Notes under the pieces: model-generated | Seen by the model: only the letters and a program-made list of their open reading frames with translations | Database searches by the model: none | Told to the model about the DNA's origin: nothing | Shown: positions 10,701-21,600 of the stretch, in pieces | How the letters are laid out: every line of letters starts with the position of its first letter | Numbering within the stretch: the stretch's first letter is position 1 | Made by a program: the position numbers and the translations under genes | Assembly: GCA_021401465.1 (NCBI GenBank) | Contig: JADDMT010000238.1 | Span: forward strand, 1-28,643 | Reading direction: 5' to 3' | DNA: 28,643 nucleotides | Source: Teratosphaeria epicoccoides | Lineage: Eukaryota; Ascomycota; Dothideomycetes; Mycosphaerellales; Teratosphaeriaceae

Positions 10701-10856
10701 TATTGCTAAGATGAGTTAATTGATCTTGATTAATTGATTAAAGAAGAAGAAGCTCTAGTTTAGACCCGCAGACATAGTAAGGCGCAGGCTAAGCAAAATA
10801 GAAGCAGAGGTTAATGTCAATGTTTTAGAACAGGAAGTTTAGGAAAGCGACGAGGT

Positions 10857-10863
10857 TTTTATA
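10857..10863 (-). promoter_or_regulatory. TATA box of the antisense gene (copy C)
   Basis: TATAAAA on the minus strand, 157 bases upstream of the antisense start position, as in copies A and D. Confidence 0.65.
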
Positions 10864-11485
10864 CCCTCTAACAGCCCCCCTGTTACCTACCGCAACTGTT
10901 AAGCTAGTAACTCGAACTACATGCGCAGAGTACCTGCCTTTAGTTAACTTACAAGGGGACCGAATAATGTAAGAACGGATAACGCGGCTGTCACGCATGT
11001 GCGCTAACTATACTCGTGCTAGTCTACTAGCATGAAAATGTAGCGAAACCCGCGCTAGGAGCGCGCTCCTGCCGTTTTAAGCGGTACGTGTAGAGCGTCC
11101 GCGCATATTCCTACTATCCCTGAGGTTCTGCGACATGTTCTTCATAGTCACGGCTAAATAGGGACAGCTAAGCTACTTGGCGAGGCTAGCGTGTATGCTT
11201 ACCCTATAATTTCAAAGATTAACTAAAGTACGTACTTGTAGTTTCCTGATATCTCGATCCGCATGTTAAGCGAAGGTGTCGCGAAGCCGCCTAACATGTG
11301 ACAGATTAAAACCCGCCTAAGTTAGTAGCCTCCGCCCTGTACTTGCTACGAAGGTGTTAAGGTATACGTATAACACATGTTACGTAGGCTATCTACCTAT
11401 TTACTCTTGCGTAGTATAAGTATGCTACATCCTATACCCTATATGTTCCACGCGTATTACTTAGTAAGGCTAGGGACATCCTTAT
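10864..11485 (+). other. Non-coding 3' region of copy C
   Basis: No gene is recognisable. It is homologous to 1481-2101 and includes the perfect palindrome AGGAGCGCGCTCCT at 11057-11070. Confidence 0.6.
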
Positions 11486-11496
11486 AGGAGGAGGGG
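11486..11496 (+). other. Polypurine tract of copy C
   Basis: AGGAGGAGGGG ends three bases before the LTR at 11500. Confidence 0.75.
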
Positions 11497-11499
11497 TAG

Positions 11500-11859
11500 T
11501 AATACAGTTAATACTAGGGGGCTATTAGAGCCGCATAGGTTCTGATGTCCGCCCTTAGTATGTAGTAACCCTACTACACATAGCAAGGGGGTCCTTCGTA
11601 CATACGTTAGCTTGTATGTCGTCTAAGTAGGATCAATGTTTAACGTAGGATGCCCCTATGTTGCTAACCCTACGATACTCCTGCAGGGATAGGCTCGGAC
11701 ATGCTTTCCCTAATCAAGGGGCGTCAGGGGTTATAAGCACCTCTAGCGCTACCTCTGCGATAAGCAGAAAGCAGCGCTATCTTGTACCTATTAAAAGGTC
11801 GGATTACTCTGTTACACTACAAGATATTTTCATATTATATAGCATGTATATCTATATCA
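11500..11859 (+). repeat. 3' LTR of copy C
   Basis: 360 bases, TAATACAG (TG changed to TA) to CTATATCA, with one unit of the 30-base motif. It shares private variants with the LTR at 26532-26890, such as the AATGTTTAACGTAGG stretch and GGATAGGC, which supports those two as the original LTR pair of copy C. The open frame at 11658-11888 runs across its edge and is not a gene. Confidence 0.9.
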
Positions 11860-11864
11860 CTTTC
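11860..11864. repeat. Target-site duplication of copy C, inverted copy (CTTTC)
   Basis: CTTTC adjoins the LTR end at 11859 and is the reverse complement of GAAAG at 26891-26895. Reverse-complementing 11865 onward and joining it to 26891 recreates the uninterrupted family sequence found at 1390-1425 and 10770-10800. Confidence 0.7.
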
Positions 11865-11950
11865 GCCTCGCTATGCCTACGTGTCTAAACTAGAGCTTCT
11901 TCTTCTTTAATCAATTAATTAAGATTAATTAACTACTTATCTTAGTAATA

Positions 11951-13445
11951 ATGGCTTATATGCTACAGACTAAGTTCGACGCTACTTACTCTGCCTGCGA
12001 TTGTTACTTATGTTAACAATGCCTTAACAACCTTAGCAGCTAGGCTACACACATCTCTCCTCCGCGTATTAGTAAGCCGTCCCCTACCCGCGAGGTATGC
12101 GTGACCTGTACTAACTAAAGCGTAGCTAAGATCTACGTCAGCAGATTTAATGAGGGCAGTGTCTACTACAACTGTGTTAATTGCAATAGTAAGCATCAAA
12201 AATGCTAAGACCTCCCTAAAGAGGTATATAGCAAGTATAACTAGCTCTGCTATAACATTGATAACTTCTAGAGTACGCGCGACAAGGGGATTGCTAAAGG
12301 TACTCTGACTAAGACAGGCTACAGGCTAAGTACTACGAGGTACCTGCCTACCTGCTTAGCGCCCTCTTATACTTTACTGTAACTACGAACCGCTTATATA
12401 GCGGCGTTTACTTCGACTCTCTGCTAACAGGCGAAAACGTTTACCTAGGTCTAATCGTAGACTTAGTCTAGAAGATCTTGAAGTGTTAACTATTAGGGTT
12501 AAGACCTTTGCCATAGTACGTATATAGTACGGGTACCCTCTAAGGATAAATGCTAACTTTCTCCGCTAGGCTAACGTTAGCGTTAAGAAGTATCTAACTA
12601 GCCGCTAGCGTTAGCAACTTAGGGCCCTTGCCTCTATCGACGATGACTTCAAGACGCAGATAATCCGCAAGAAGTTTATCAAGCAATTCACTGTTCCTGC
12701 TACTAAGGCTACGCCCTAGTATTGTACCGCAAGGCAGCCTGCCTCTAAGCTAGTCTAGAGGACTAAGCCGTAAGTTACTTACTTAAATCCTGTCGCGTGC
12801 GTATAGCTAACACATTATAGCGCCGCCGCCTACGCTGCCTCTACGCTACTATCCAAGAAGAAGAAGAAGGCTAGGGCTAAGATCGAGGTTAGCGACGAGG
12901 AAGCCGAACCTTCCCTGCTTGCGATCCGCACTACGTCCGCTAAGACGCTAAGGCACAAGCCTCTAAGCCAGATCTTTAAGGATAAGGAGGATGACGATAT
13001 TCAGGATACCTTTAATCCTGATGCGATTCCTGCGCGCTATAGTGTTGCCGCACTAGTTACGCCTAAGGAAGACACTAAGGGCGATGATGTTATTAACACT
13101 CGTGTCAAGAAGCGCAAGATGATCTCGAGGGCTAAGCGCGATAGCTACAAGCGCGCCTAAGTCTCTTCGCCTTCTAATGCTAAGGATAAGGTAGTTATCG
13201 CGACTAGGCGCGGTAAGGATAGCGCTAGCTCTCTAGCCACTATAGGCTCTAAGGACAAGCTCCCTCGCAACCTACTAAAGAAGAAGATACTAGCCTCTCT
13301 TTGTAGCGTTGCTACTCCTATTACTCCTAGTCGCTTTAGGGTGTTTAGTAGACCCCGTAAAGGTAGATAGTCCCTAGCGGACTATAACAAGAAAGACTCT
13401 TCTGCTTCAGGTTTAGTTAGGAAGCCCTCGACTAGTAGTCGCTAA
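11951..13445 (+). pseudogene. Antisense gene of chromovirus copy B
   Basis: The ATG is at 11951 and the TAA at 13443-13445. The length is 1495 bases, two fewer than in copies C and D, so it carries a net frameshift besides many TAG/TAA codons. The product has the same Cys-rich start, the KKKKKAR basic cluster, an acidic DKEDDDI-like patch and the TRVKKRKM basic stretch. It is separated from its promoter: the matching TATA box is now at 26964-26970, because copy C inserted in the 5' UTR and the region then inverted. The minus-strand open frame at 12008-12199 is a shadow. Confidence 0.7.
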
Positions 13446-13585
13446 GCATTAGCTACGAAGCTAATCTAAGCATGTCTCTTATTCTCCTTAGGTTTATTCT
13501 AGGTATGCCTTTAGGCATTAATAATGTATGAGTAGGGCGTTTGCTTCTCGTTATTACTTCGCGCGTTATACGCTACATACACATG

Positions 13586-15894
13586 TTAAGAATTCTGCTC
13601 TAAAACTCTTATCTTCCTATAAATCGACCTTCTTAAGCCCTGCTTACGCCTCTTCCGCCCTTCGAATTCACAAATAGCTTCTAGAGCGTTCTTGTAGTCT
13701 TTAGCCAGAACCTATTATGTATACTTAGGTAGATATCCTTTCTACTTCACTAGATAGTACATTGCGCCTTTACGCTACATACTGTCCTTAATACCCTCGA
13801 CTTCCTACTCTTCGTTCTCTTCTGCTACTAGCATTAGGTCTACAGGCTCTTCGCCCTCGCGCTATACCTATAGTTTGAGTAGAGATACGTAGAAGACGTC
13901 ATGTACATAGTACGACGATAGCAATAATAGCTAGTATGCCTGCGAGCCTATCGCGTCGCGTATCCGGAAGGGTCTAACGAACCTTGGCGTCATCTTCTTA
14001 CTTAGAAGTTTTAGCTTGAGATTCTTTGTCGATAGTAATACCTTCGTACTAACTACGTACTACATCGGTTTAGCACAGGCGTTATTATGTTAAATCTAGG
14101 ATTCTGAGGCCTTTTTCTAGTGTTCTATTAGCACCGAATGTACCTCGCGCATACGCCGCGCTAATTCCGCGGCGGCTAGCACCCTCTCCTCAGAAGACTC
14201 GTCCTAAGGCGGTTCTAGGTGTATTTCTAGATGAAAGCTGTAAAGAATCTGAAATGGCAACATGTACATAGTAGCATGCACGCTGTTATTAACTACAAAT
14301 TCCGCCATAGGAATTACGTTAGCCTAGGTATCCTGGTTCTTAGCGTAGTAGCACTAAAGGTACTACTTAAGAGTCTAGTTTATACGTTTAGTCTAACCAT
14401 TAGTCTGTAGATAGAATGCTATACTTAGGTAGTACTTAACACGCGCCTTAAACATAATTTCTTGCTAGTATTTACTAGTAAAGACAGAACCTTGATCTAA
14501 TAGGATACTTTAGGGGACACTAAAGCGCTATATAAATTTGTCACGAAGTAGTCGCGCAAGCTCGCTACTTGTGCACTTTTTTGTATATAGGATGAAGACA
14601 TTTATCTTCGAGTATTAGTTGACTACTATAAGGATAGCGTTAACTACATTACCTCTCTACTTTGCTAGCAGCAAATTAGTAATAAAATCCATAGTTAAGT
14701 CTTACTATAGTCTCTCTAGTAGTAGGAGTACCTAAGCATTACCGTAGGGGCGATAGCGCCGAGATTTGCTAATCTAGCACGTCTAGCAGGATTTGACATA
14801 GTTAGAGACATCCTGTTCTAGCGTTAGCTACTAGTATTTACGCCTGAGAAGCGCGTTTGTCTTCTCTACGCCAAAATAGTCTGCAAGTTCATTATCATGA
14901 TAAATATAGAGGAGCTGCGAACAGAGTATATAGTTAGTAGGTACATAGAGCCTATTATTAAAGTACTATAAGTCGCCTGACTTAGTCTAGTACTTCGGAC
15001 CGCCTATAGTATCCTAGAGGGCTACACTCTTATTAATTAACTCCGGTTCTCGCTCTTGTAACTACTGAATAAGTCTCGAGACTTCTTTAAAGGGTTCTTT
15101 AGACATCGCATGCTTACTATATGTAAGCTAGTTAACTACCGCATAGATCAAGCTAGACACGGTTACTATAACCGCTAGATAGGAGGGTTTATCGCTAGCG
15201 GAGGCCATGAGGCCCTATTAGACCTATAGTCGACCTACAAGAGGAGCTAACGACAGATCGCCGCCCTAAACTACAAGCTTTGTTTGCAGCGTAACGAGAA
15301 GCTGTTAGTTACCCTGCTCCCTAGTGTTGTAGTCTAGTCGTCGCGAAGGACTGTCGGCTAGATTCGTCTTTCTAGAACGATGCTAGATAACGAAGTCAAA
15401 GCTAGTAAGGAAAGTCGCTTACCTTCTTACTAACTACTTAGCTACTTTATGCCTATGAAGTAACGAAGGTTGTTATAGTTAGTAAGCACCTTAATAGGGT
15501 ACGCTACGCCCTTAAGGTAGTGTTAGTACTCCTTAAAGCCGTCAATAATAGCTAAAAGCTCTTAGTCGTAAGTCTCGTAGTTAAGCTTAGCGCCCTACAT
15601 CTTCCGTAACTAGAAGGCAATTAGGTACTATCGCGTACTACCTTCATGCAACTAGAGCTACGATATAATCGCGGCTATTACGAATTTTGAAATATTAGTC
15701 TCTATTCGGATCTTCGTAGTAGGGTCAAAGTGCTAAAGTATAGGCGTAGTTTAAAAAGCTACTTTAAGTTTAGAGAAAGCCTTACTCTAAGCCTCCTCCT
15801 AAGGCACTATCCCGAGCGAACTTGCGGAGCTGTTCGAGTACTATCCTTAGATGCCGAATATGCTCCTCCTTCGAGTTAGAGTAGACTAGTATAT
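13586..15894 (-). pseudogene. Chromovirus pol, C-terminal part, copy B
   Basis: This continues the frame of 24085-26482 after removal of copy D. It encodes the rest of the RT, RNase H, integrase and chromodomain, ending at TAA 13588-13586. From the codon after YLDD to the stop it measures 2307 bases, identical to copy C and 270 fewer than copy D. This is accounted for by the 269-base gap at 15813/15814 and a one-base gap near 15425. Stops are abundant, and the integrase catalytic Glu codon reads AAA (Lys), as in the other copies. Confidence 0.85.
15890..15894. repeat. Target-site duplication of copy D, left (TATAT)
   Basis: TATAT recurs at 24080-24084. Joining the sequence at 15894 to 24085 restores the uninterrupted RT sequence seen in copy D at 21255-21290. 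Confidence 0.85.
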
Positions 15895-16256
15895 TGATAT
15901 AGATGTATATATGCTATATGATATAGAAATATCTCGTAGTATAACAGAGTAATCCGACCTTTTAGTAGGTACAAGATAGCGCTGCTTTCTGCTTATCGTA
16001 GAGGTAGCGCTAAGGGTGCTTATAACCCCTGACGCTCCTTAATTAGGGAAAGCTTGTCTGAGCCTAACCCCGTAGGGGTACTGTAGGGTTAGCGACGTAG
16101 GGGCGTCCTACGTCGACAACTAATCCCTCTTAGATGACATACAAGCTAACGTATGTACGAAGGACCCCCTTGCCATATGTAGCAGGGTCACTACATGCTA
16201 AGGGCGGGCATTAGAACCTATGCGGTTCTAATAGCCCCCTAGTATCAACTGTATCA
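15895..16256 (-). repeat. 3' LTR of copy D
   Basis: In plus-strand reading it runs TGATATAGATG to AACTGTATCA, with intact TG...CA ends. On the minus strand it follows the polypurine tract at 16260-16270. Confidence 0.9.
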
Positions 16257-16259
16257 CTA

Positions 16260-16270
16260 CCCCTCCTCCT
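16260..16270 (-). other. Polypurine tract of copy D
   Basis: CCCCTCCTCCT on the plus strand, i.e. AGGAGGAGGGG on the element strand, three bases from the LTR. Confidence 0.75.
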
Positions 16271-16891
16271 GTAAGGATGTCCCTAGCCTTACTAAGTAAT
16301 GCACGCAGAACGTATAGGGTACGGGATGTAGCACGCTTATACTGCGCAAGGGTAAATAGGTAGATAGCCTACGTAACATGTGTCATGCGTATACCTTAAC
16401 ACCTTCGTAGCGAGTACAGGGCGGAGGCTGCTAACTCAGGCGGGTTTTAACCTGTTACATGTTAGGCAGCTTCGTAGTACCTTCGCTTTACATGTAGATC
16501 GAGATATCAGGACACTACGAGCACGTACTTTAGTTAATCCTTGAAATTATGGGGCGAGCATGCGCGCTAGCCTTACTAAGTAGCTTGGCCGTCCCTATTT
16601 AGTCGTGACTATGAAGAATATGTCGCAGAACCTTAGGGTAGTAGGAAAGTACGCAGACGCTCTATGTGCGCCGCTTAAAACGGCAGGAGCTCGCTCCTAG
16701 CGCGGGCCTCGCCACATTTTCATGCTAGTAGGCTAGCATGAGTACGGTTAGCGTACATGCGTAACAGCCGCGTTATCCGTTATTACATTATTCGGTCCCC
16801 TTATGAGTTAACTAAAGGCAGGTACTCTACGTATGTAGTTCGAGTTACTAGCTTAACGGTTACAGTAGGTAATAGGGGGGCTGTCAGAGGG
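16271..16891 (-). other. Non-coding 3' region of copy D
   Basis: No gene is seen. It is homologous to 1481-2101. The 14-base palindrome has one altered base pair here (16685-16698, AGGAGCTCGCTCCT). It probably holds upstream promoter sequence for the antisense gene. Confidence 0.55.
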
Positions 16892-16898
16892 TATAAAA
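16892..16898 (+). promoter_or_regulatory. TATA box of the antisense gene (copy D)
   Basis: TATAAAA lies 163 bases upstream of the ATG at 17055. The intervening leader contains a pyrimidine-rich stretch (cttcttcttcttt) and TTAATCAATCAATC. The box is intact in all four copies that include it, despite heavy mutation around it. Confidence 0.65.
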
Positions 16899-17054
16899 AC
16901 CTCGTCGCTTTCCTAAACTTCCTGTTCTAAGATACTAACATCGATCTCCGCTCCTATTTCGCTTAGCTTGCGCCTCGCTATGTCTGCGGGTCTATACTAG
17001 AGCTTCTTCTTCTTTAATCAATCAATCAAGATTAATTAACCTGTCTTAGCTATA

Positions 17055-18551
17055 ATGGCTTATATGCTGCAGACTAAGTTCGACGCTACTCGCTCTGCCT
17101 GCGATTGTCGCTTGTGTTAACAATGCCTTGATAACCTTAGTAGCTAAGCTGCATACATCTGTCCTCCGCGTGTTAGTAAGGCGTCCCCTACCCGCGAGGT
17201 ATGCGTGACTTATACTGACTAAAGCGTAGCCGAGATCTACGTTAGCGGATTTAATGAGGGTAGTGTCTACTACAATTGTGTCAACTATAATAGCAAGCAT
17301 CAAAAATGCTAAGACCTCCCTAAAGAGGTATATAGCAAGCACAACTAGCTCTGCTATAACATCTATAACTTCTAGAGTACGCGTAACAAGGGGATTACCG
17401 AAGGTACTCTGACTATGAACAGGCTACAGGCTAAGTACCGCGAGGCACTCGCCTACCTGCTTGGCGCCCTCTCGTGCTTTACTGCGACTACTAACCGTTC
17501 TTACAGCAGTATTTACTTCGACTCTCTGCTAACAGGCGAAAACGTTTGTCTAGGTCTAATCGTAGACTTAGTCTAGAAGATCTTGAAGGTGCTAACCGTT
17601 AGGGTCGAGACCTTCGCTATAGTACGCATATAGTACAGGTACCCTCTAAGTATAAATGCTAACTTTCTCCGCTAGGCTAACGTTAGCGTCGAGAAATATC
17701 CGACTAGCCGTTAGCGTTAGCAACTCGGGGCCCTTACCTCTATTAACGATGAATTTGAGACACGCATGATCTGCAAGAAGGTTATCAAGCAATTTACCGC
17801 TCCCGCCGCTAAGGCTACGCCCTAGCGCCATACCGAGAGACAGCCTGCCTCTAAGCCGGTCCTAAGGACTAAGCCGTAAGTTACTTACTCGAATCCTGTC
17901 GCGTGCGTACAGCTAACACATTGTAGCGCCGCTACCTACGCCGCCTCGACACTACTGTCTAAGAAGAAGAAGAAGGCTAGGGCCGAAATTGAGGTTAGCG
18001 ACGAGGAAGCAGAACCTTCCCTACTTGCGACCCATACTACGTCTGTCAAGACGCTAAGGCACAAGCCTCTAGGCCAGATCTTTGAGGATGAGGAGGATGA
18101 CGATGTCTAGGATACCTTTGGTCCTAATGTCATCCCTTCGCGCTATAGTGTCACTATACTAGTTACGCCTAAGGGGGACACTAAGTCCGATGATGTAGTT
18201 AACACTCGTGTCAAGAAGCGCAAGATGATCTCAAGGGCCGAGCGCGACAGCCGCAAGCGCGCTCGAGTCTCTTCGCCTTCTAATGCTAAGGATGAGGTAG
18301 TTGTTACGACTAGGCGTAGTAAGGATGTCACTAGTTCTCTGGCTACTATAGGCTCTAAAGACAAGCTCTCTCGCAACCTACTAAAGAAGAAGATGCCGGC
18401 CTCTCTTCGTGGCGTTACTACCTCTGTTACTCATGGTCGCTTCAAGGTGTTTAGTAGACCCCGTGCAGGTAGGTAGTCCCTAGCGGACTGTAACAAGAAA
18501 GACTCTCCTGCTTTAGGTTTAGTCAGGAAGCCCCTAACTAGTAGTTACTAA
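17055..18551 (+). pseudogene. Antisense gene of chromovirus copy D: 498-codon Cys-rich, basic protein
   Basis: This frame is antisense to the element, located between pol and the 3' LTR, with ATG 17055 and TAA 18549-18551. The deduced protein starts MAYMLQTKFDATRSAC. It has a cysteine cluster (CDCRLC) around residues 16-25 and a second Cys/His group around residues 70-85 (NSKHQKC), suggesting metal binding. Residues about 300-320 and 380-410 carry Lys/Arg clusters (KKKKKAR; VKKRKM), which look like nuclear localisation signals, with acidic patches between (EDEEDDD). About 15 internal TAG/TAA codons lie at Gln/Trp positions. The last part is open over 18225-18473. I do not recognise the family; a DNA- or chromatin-binding role is only a guess. 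The opposite-strand frames at 17046-17342 and 18143-18376 are shadows. Confidence 0.72.
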
Positions 18552-18691
18552 GCATTAGCTACGAAGCTAATCCGAGCATGTCTCTTGTTCTCCTTAGGTT
18601 TATTCTAGGTGTGCCTTTAGGCATTAATGATGTATAAGTAGGGCGTTTGCTTCTTGTTATTACTCCGCGCGTCATGCGCTACATACATGTG
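18552..18691. other. Convergent gap between antisense gene and gag-pol (copy D)
   Basis: 140 bases between two tail-to-tail genes. It contains TGCCTTTAGGCA, an inverted repeat, as in copies B and C. No gene is seen. Confidence 0.5.
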
Positions 18692-21600
18692 TTAAGAATT
18701 CTGCTCCGAAGCCCTTATCTCCCTACGAATCGACCTTCTTAAGCCCTGCTTACGCCTCCTCCGCTCTTCGAATTCACGAATAGCTTCTAGAGCGTTCTTG
18801 TAGTCTTTAGCCGGAACCTATTATATGTACTTAGGTAGGTATCCTTTCTACTTTACTAGATAGTACGTTGCGCCCTTACGCCGCATACTGTCCTTAATAC
18901 CCTTAACTTCCTACTCTTCGTTCTCTTCTGCTACTAGCATTAGGTCCGCGGGCTCCTTGCCCTCGCGCTATACCCATGGTTCGAGTAGAGATACGTAGAA
19001 GACGTCGTGCACATAATACGACGATAGTAACGATAGCTAGTACGCCTGTAAGCCTATCGCGTCGCGTATCTAGAAGGGTCTGATGAACCTTGGCGTTATC
19101 TTCTTGCTTAGAAGTTTCAGCTTAAGATTCTTCGTTAACAGTAATACCTTCGTACTAACTACGTACTACATCAGTTTAGCATAGGCGTTATTATGTTTAA
19201 TCTAGGATTCTGAGGCCTTTTTCTAGTGTTCCCTTAGTACCGAATGTACCTCGCGCATACGCCGCGCTAATTCTGCAGCAGCTAGTACCCTCTCCTTAGA
19301 AGACTCGTCCTAAGGCGGTTCTAGGTATATTTCCGGATTAAAGCCATAAAGAATCTGAAATGGCGACATGCGTATAGTAGCATACACACTGTTATTAACT
19401 GCAAATTCCGCCATAGGAATTACGTTAGCCTAGGCATCCTGGTTCTTAGCATAGTAGCACTAAAGGTACTACTCTAGAGTCTAGTTTATACGTTTAGTCT
19501 GACTATTAGTCTGTAGATAGAATGCTGTACTTAGGTAGTACTTAACATGCGCCTTAAACACAAATTCTTGCTAGTATTTACTAGTAAAGACAGAACCTCG
19601 ATCTAATAGGATACTTTAGGGGACACTAAAGCGCCATATGACTTCGTCGCGAAGTAGTCGCGCAAGCTTGCTGCTTGTGCATCTTTTCGTACATAGGATG
19701 AAGACATTCATCTTAGAGTATTAGTCGACTACTACAAGGATAGCATTAACTACATTGCCTCTCTACTTTGCTAGTAGCAAATTAGTAATGAAATCTATAG
19801 TTAAGTCTTGCTATGGTCTCTCTAGTAGTAGGAGTGCCTAAGCATCGCTATAGGGGCAATAGCGCCGAGATTTGCTAACCTAGCACGTCTAGCAGGATTT
19901 GACATAGTTAGAGACATCCTGTTCTAGCGTAGGCTACTAGTATTTGCGTCCGAGAAGTGCGTTTGTCTTCTCTGCGCCAAAATGGCCCGCGAGTTTATCG
20001 TCATGATGAATATAGAGGAGCTGCGAACAGAGTACGTAGTTAGTAGGTACGTAGAGCCTATTGTTAAAGTACTACAAGTCGCCTGACTTAGTCTAGTAGT
20101 TCGGACCGCCTGCGGTGTCCTAGAGGGCTACACCCTTATTAATTAACTCTGGTTCTCGCTCTTGCAACTACTGAATAAGTCTCGAGACTTCTTTAAAGGG
20201 TTCTTTAGACATCGCATGCTTACTGCATGTAAGCTAGTTAACTACCGCACGGATCGAGCTAGACGCGGTCGCTACAACCGCTAGATAGGAGGGTTCGTCG
20301 CTAGCAGAGGCTATGAGGCCCTATTAGACCCGCAGTCAACCTATAAGAGGAGCTAACGACAGATCGCCGCCCTAAACTACAAGCTTCGTTTGTAGTGTAG
20401 GGAGAAGCTGTTAGTTACCCTCCTCCCTAGTGTCGTAGTCCGGTCGTCGCAAAGGACTGTTAGCTAGATTCGTCTTTCCGGAACGATGCTAGATAACGAA
20501 GTCAAAGCTAGCGAGGAAAGTCGCCTACCTTGCTTACTAACTACTTAGCTGCTTCACGCCTATGAAGCCGCAAAGGTTGTTATAGTTAGTAAGCACCTTA
20601 ATAGGGTACGCTACGCCTTCGAGGTAGTGTTAGTACTCCTTAAAGCTGTCAACAATAGCCAAAAGCTCTTAGTCGTAAGTCTCATAGTTAAGCTTAGCGC
20701 CCTGCATCTTCCGCGACTAGAAGGCAATCAGGTACTATTGCGTACTACCTTCGTGCGACTAGAGCTACGATATAATTGCGGCTATTCCGAATTTTGAAGC
20801 ATCGGTCTCTATCTAGATCTTCGTAGCAGGGTCAAAGTGCCGAAGTATAGGCGTAGTTTAAAAAGCTGCTTTAAGTTCAGAGAAAGCCTTGCTCTAAGCC
20901 TCCTCCTAAGGCACTATCCCTAGCTTTTTTCCTCAAATCGCGCCCTTTGCGAGGGCCGTGAGAGAGGCTACGATCTTCGAGTAGGATCGTATGAATCTGC
21001 GATAGAAGTTAGTAAATCCTAGGAACACCTACACTTCTTAGAGGGTAGGTGTTCCTAGGATTTACTACAGGTACTCTGTAATTACAGACACCCTTTAGTC
21101 ATCTATGATAACTCCTTCCATAGAGACAATGTATCCAAGGAACTAAATCCTATCCGTCAGGAATAAGCACTTCTTTAGGTTCGCGTATAGAGCGAACTTG
21201 CGGAGCTGTTTAAGCACTATCCTTAAGTGCCGAATATGCTCCTCCTTTAAGTCAGAGTAGACTAGTATATCGTCTAAATATACTACGTAGCAGGTGTTAA
21301 CAAGGCCGGCTAGGGCCCGGTTAATATACGCTTAGAACGTTGCTAGTGCGTTAGTTAAGCTAAATAGCATCACTGTATACTCGAAGTGCCTATACTACGT
21401 TTAGAATGTAGTCTTCTACTTGTCGCCCTTTTAGATCGGTATCTAGTAGTAGGCGTCCTTTAAGTCGATAGACGAGAAGATGGCGGCGCGACTAAGGCGG
21501 TCAAGCGTCTCGCTAATAAGTAGTAGGGGGCAGCGGTTTTTCTAGGTTACTACGTTAAGGCCCCTATAGTTAACGTAAAGGCGGAGCGTGTTATCCTTCT

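Larger units (their letters stand above)
11865..15894 (-). mobile_element. Copy B, inverted segment 1 (5' UTR of the antisense gene to pol)
   Basis: This holds, in minus-element orientation, the leader and coding region of the antisense gene (11951-13445), the convergent gap (13446-13585) and the pol C-terminal half (13586-15894). It ends at TATAT, where copy D entered, and continues at 24085-26890. Confidence 0.8.

Noticed and set aside
11658..11888. 76-residue frame crossing the end of an LTR
   Set aside because: It runs through LTR sequence and across the insertion junction at 11859/11860, so it cannot be an ancestral gene.
17646..17831. Minus-strand 61-residue frame
   Set aside because: It is a shadow of the antisense gene of copy D and has no family features.
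18143..18376. Minus-strand 77-residue frame
   Set aside because: It mirrors the basic C-terminal part of the antisense gene of copy D.
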